Assembly (NCBI GenBank): GCA_018822105.1
Contig: JAHJLB010000028.1
Span: 1-64,000 of the forward strand
Source of the DNA: Pseudomonadota bacterium
GTDB lineage: Bacteria; Desulfobacterota; Desulfovibrionia; Desulfovibrionales; Desulfovibrionaceae
DNA length: 64,000 nucleotides
Reading direction: 5' to 3'
The stretch's first letter is position 1; every line of letters starts with the position of its first letter. The position numbers and the translations under genes are program-made. Shown in pieces: positions 62,888 through 64,000 of the stretch. A model generated the notes under the pieces. It was given only the letters and a program-made list of their open reading frames with translations. It ran no database searches and was not told where the DNA came from.

Positions 62888-63700
62888 TCAGGCCTGGTCG
62901 CCGGGGCCGGCGTCCAGCCGGGCCACGGCCTCGCGCAGGTGGTCGAGCCAGATCCCGGCCAAGGCCTCGTGCTCCCCCGCGCCCTTGACGTGGGAGGCGC
63001 AGGCGAAGCCCGCCCTGGTCAGGCCCGCCTGCCAGGAGTTCTTGCCCTCCCCGGCCATGTCGCGCGTGGCGTGGACCCCGCGGGCGAAGAGCAGAGGCAT
63101 GAGGTGCACCTTGGCGGCTCCCAGAGCGCGCAGCTCGTCCACCTTGGTCGAGAGCCCGGGCTCGGCTTCCAGGGCGCCGATGAGCACATAGGGGTCCAGG
63201 GCGCGCAGCTCGTCGGCCAGGTCCTGGTACGCGCCGTTGGCCTTGCCGCGCGTGCCGTGGCCCATGAGCAGCACGGCCTCGCCGGGCTCGCGGTCTCCCG
63301 GCAGCACGGTGAGGATGGTCTGGGCCACGCGGCGGATGTCCTCGCGGTTGCCCAGAAGCGGACGGCCCAGCTCAATGCGCTCGAATCCGCCGCCGCGCAG
63401 GGAGCCAACCAGGCGCTCCAGGCTGCGGAACTCATCGCCGGGGATGACGTGCAGGGACTGCACGGCCAGGCGGCGCACCCCGTCGCGCAGCAGCCCCTTC
63501 AGGATCTCCTCGGGCGACTGCCCGTGACGGCTGCCGGGCCCCTTGTGACGCCGCACGGTGCCCGAGGTCAGGGCCGTCTCCACGCGACAGTCCGGGTACA
63601 GGTCCTTGGCGCGCTGGCGCATGCGCTCCAGGGCCCCCGAGGCGTCCGGCAGGCGCGAGCCGAAGGCCGCGAGGAGAATGGCGGTGTGCGGGGTGTGCAT
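62888..63700 (-). CDS. cbiK: Sirohydrochlorin cobaltochelatase CbiK
   Basis: A 270-residue anaerobic chelatase that inserts cobalt (or iron) into sirohydrochlorin. TAILLAAFGSRLPDASGALE and LLMGHGTRGKANGAY carry metal-binding His, and HLMPLLFARGVHATRDMAGE supplies the others. Without a signal peptide, it is the cytoplasmic form; some Desulfovibrio also have a periplasmic form. The ATG at 63700 is used because upstream in-frame sequence is not conserved in type. It stands alone next to the response regulator gene (89-nt gap). Confidence 0.92.
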   Translation of the reverse strand: MHTPHTAILLAAFGSRLPDASGALERMRQRAKDLYPDCRVETALTSGTVRRHKGPGSRHGQSPEEILKGLLRDGVRRLAVQSLHVIPGDEFRSLERLVGSLRGGGFERIELGRPLLGNREDIRRVAQTILTVLPGDREPGEAVLLMGHGTRGKANGAYQDLADELRALDPYVLIGALEAEPGLSTKVDELRALGAAKVHLMPLLFARGVHATRDMAGEGKNSWQAGLTRAGFACASHVKGAGEHEALAGIWLDHLREAVARLDAGPGDQA

Positions 63701-63800
63701 GGGCCGGAACCTAACGCAGATGCGCGCGGCCTGAAAGGGGTTTTTCCGGGCTGGCGGAAATGCTCCGGCGCCCCATGTCCCAGACGGTGTCGCAACCATG

Positions 63801-63830
63801 TTGACAGGATGTCCGGAGGCGAAATATATC
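63801..63830 (+). promoter_or_regulatory. Promoter of the partial lipoprotein gene
   Basis: A perfect TTGACA (63801-63806) is followed after 18 bp by TATATC (63825-63830). It lies about 38 nt before the start codon at 63868. Confidence 0.6.
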
Positions 63831-63867
63831 GTGCTTAAGGTTTCCAACATGAGCAAAGGGGGCGCGG

Positions 63868-64000
63868 ATGGCGATTCCCGTGCTTGGTGTCCGCCTGGGG
63901 CTGATCGTTTGCGCGTCGTGGCTTGTGTGCGCCTGCGGCGCGGTCATTTCGCCCAAAACCCAGCCGCTGCCCGAGGAGCAGCGCGCCTCCCTGGCCCAGG
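63868..64000 (+). CDS. Lipoprotein, 5' part only
   Basis: The first 44 codons of a gene cut by the window end. The product starts MAIPVLGVRLGLIVCASWL, a signal peptide ending in the lipobox-like VCAC near residue 23, then VISPKTQPLPEEQRASLAQ. The short N-terminal part is compatible with Slp-type outer-membrane lipoproteins, but too little is visible to say. A GGGGG stretch lies before the ATG, and a promoter is present upstream. Confidence 0.65.
   Translation, partial: MAIPVLGVRLGLIVCASWLVCACGAVISPKTQPLPEEQRASLAQ

Overview
The window reads as a contig-edge piece of a high-GC, anaerobic, sulfate-reducer-like deltaproteobacterium (Desulfovibrio group). The main reasons are a Tat-exported periplasmic [NiFe] hydrogenase with its maturation genes, an LctP-type lactate permease, the anaerobic cobaltochelatase CbiK and the housekeeping gene orders ribBA-ribH-nusB-leuS-lptE-holA and rpsB-tsf-pyrH-frr-uppS. 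Species was not determined. The first 24 bases are pure G and look like a sequencing or assembly artefact.

Region 1 (1-1999): a canonical sigma-70 promoter, a 230-nt leader and two genes: a MazG-fold protein that has lost metal ligands, and a radical-SAM protein. The pair matches no named system I know and is one of two candidates for undescribed biology.

Region 2 (2000-30275): a large exopolysaccharide and protein-sorting island. It encodes a one-protein exosortase (XrtD type, fused to EpsI) and three VPLPA-CTERM target proteins lying in tandem in the same locus. Alongside are a c-di-GMP-type PilZ protein with an N-terminal ribbon-helix-helix domain, a WecA-like initiating transferase, the TPR lipoprotein PrsT, a flippase, a polymerase, five glycosyltransferases (one fused to a PIG-L deacetylase), a secreted TIM-barrel-like protein, and an envelope module (AAA ATPase, BY-kinase-like ATPase, Wzz, beta-barrel, Wza-like exporter). 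Divergent gmd and fcl supply GDP-fucose. The two likely promoters of the island share a sequence, TATGTCCG followed by GTGT. One carries a direct repeat spaced one helical turn apart, so the RHH-PilZ protein is a plausible c-di-GMP-responsive regulator of the island.

Region 3 (30291-38330): small housekeeping and accessory genes: cold-shock protein, infA, a TrpF homolog without the catalytic Cys, a GAF/HD-GYP phosphodiesterase, a ThiF/MoaD pair, lactate permease, an iron-sulfur flavoprotein coupled to a thiamine-binding-type protein, and a YkgJ-type protein.

Region 4 (38331-45718): hynBA, a maturation protease and hypC, converging on a Tat Fe-S/cytochrome-b pair, then citrate synthase and tRNA-Leu(CAG).

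Region 5 (45995-49960): a secreted TPR-like protein, then a periplasmic-binding-protein lipoprotein translationally coupled to a diguanylate cyclase.

Region 6 (50143-64000): riboflavin, NusB, LeuS, LptE, HolA and RadC genes on the plus strand; a small secreted protein and uppS-frr-pyrH-tsf-rpsB on the minus strand; a FAH-family enzyme with a response regulator; cbiK; and the 5' end of a lipoprotein gene cut by the window end. No transposase, CRISPR array or rRNA was seen.
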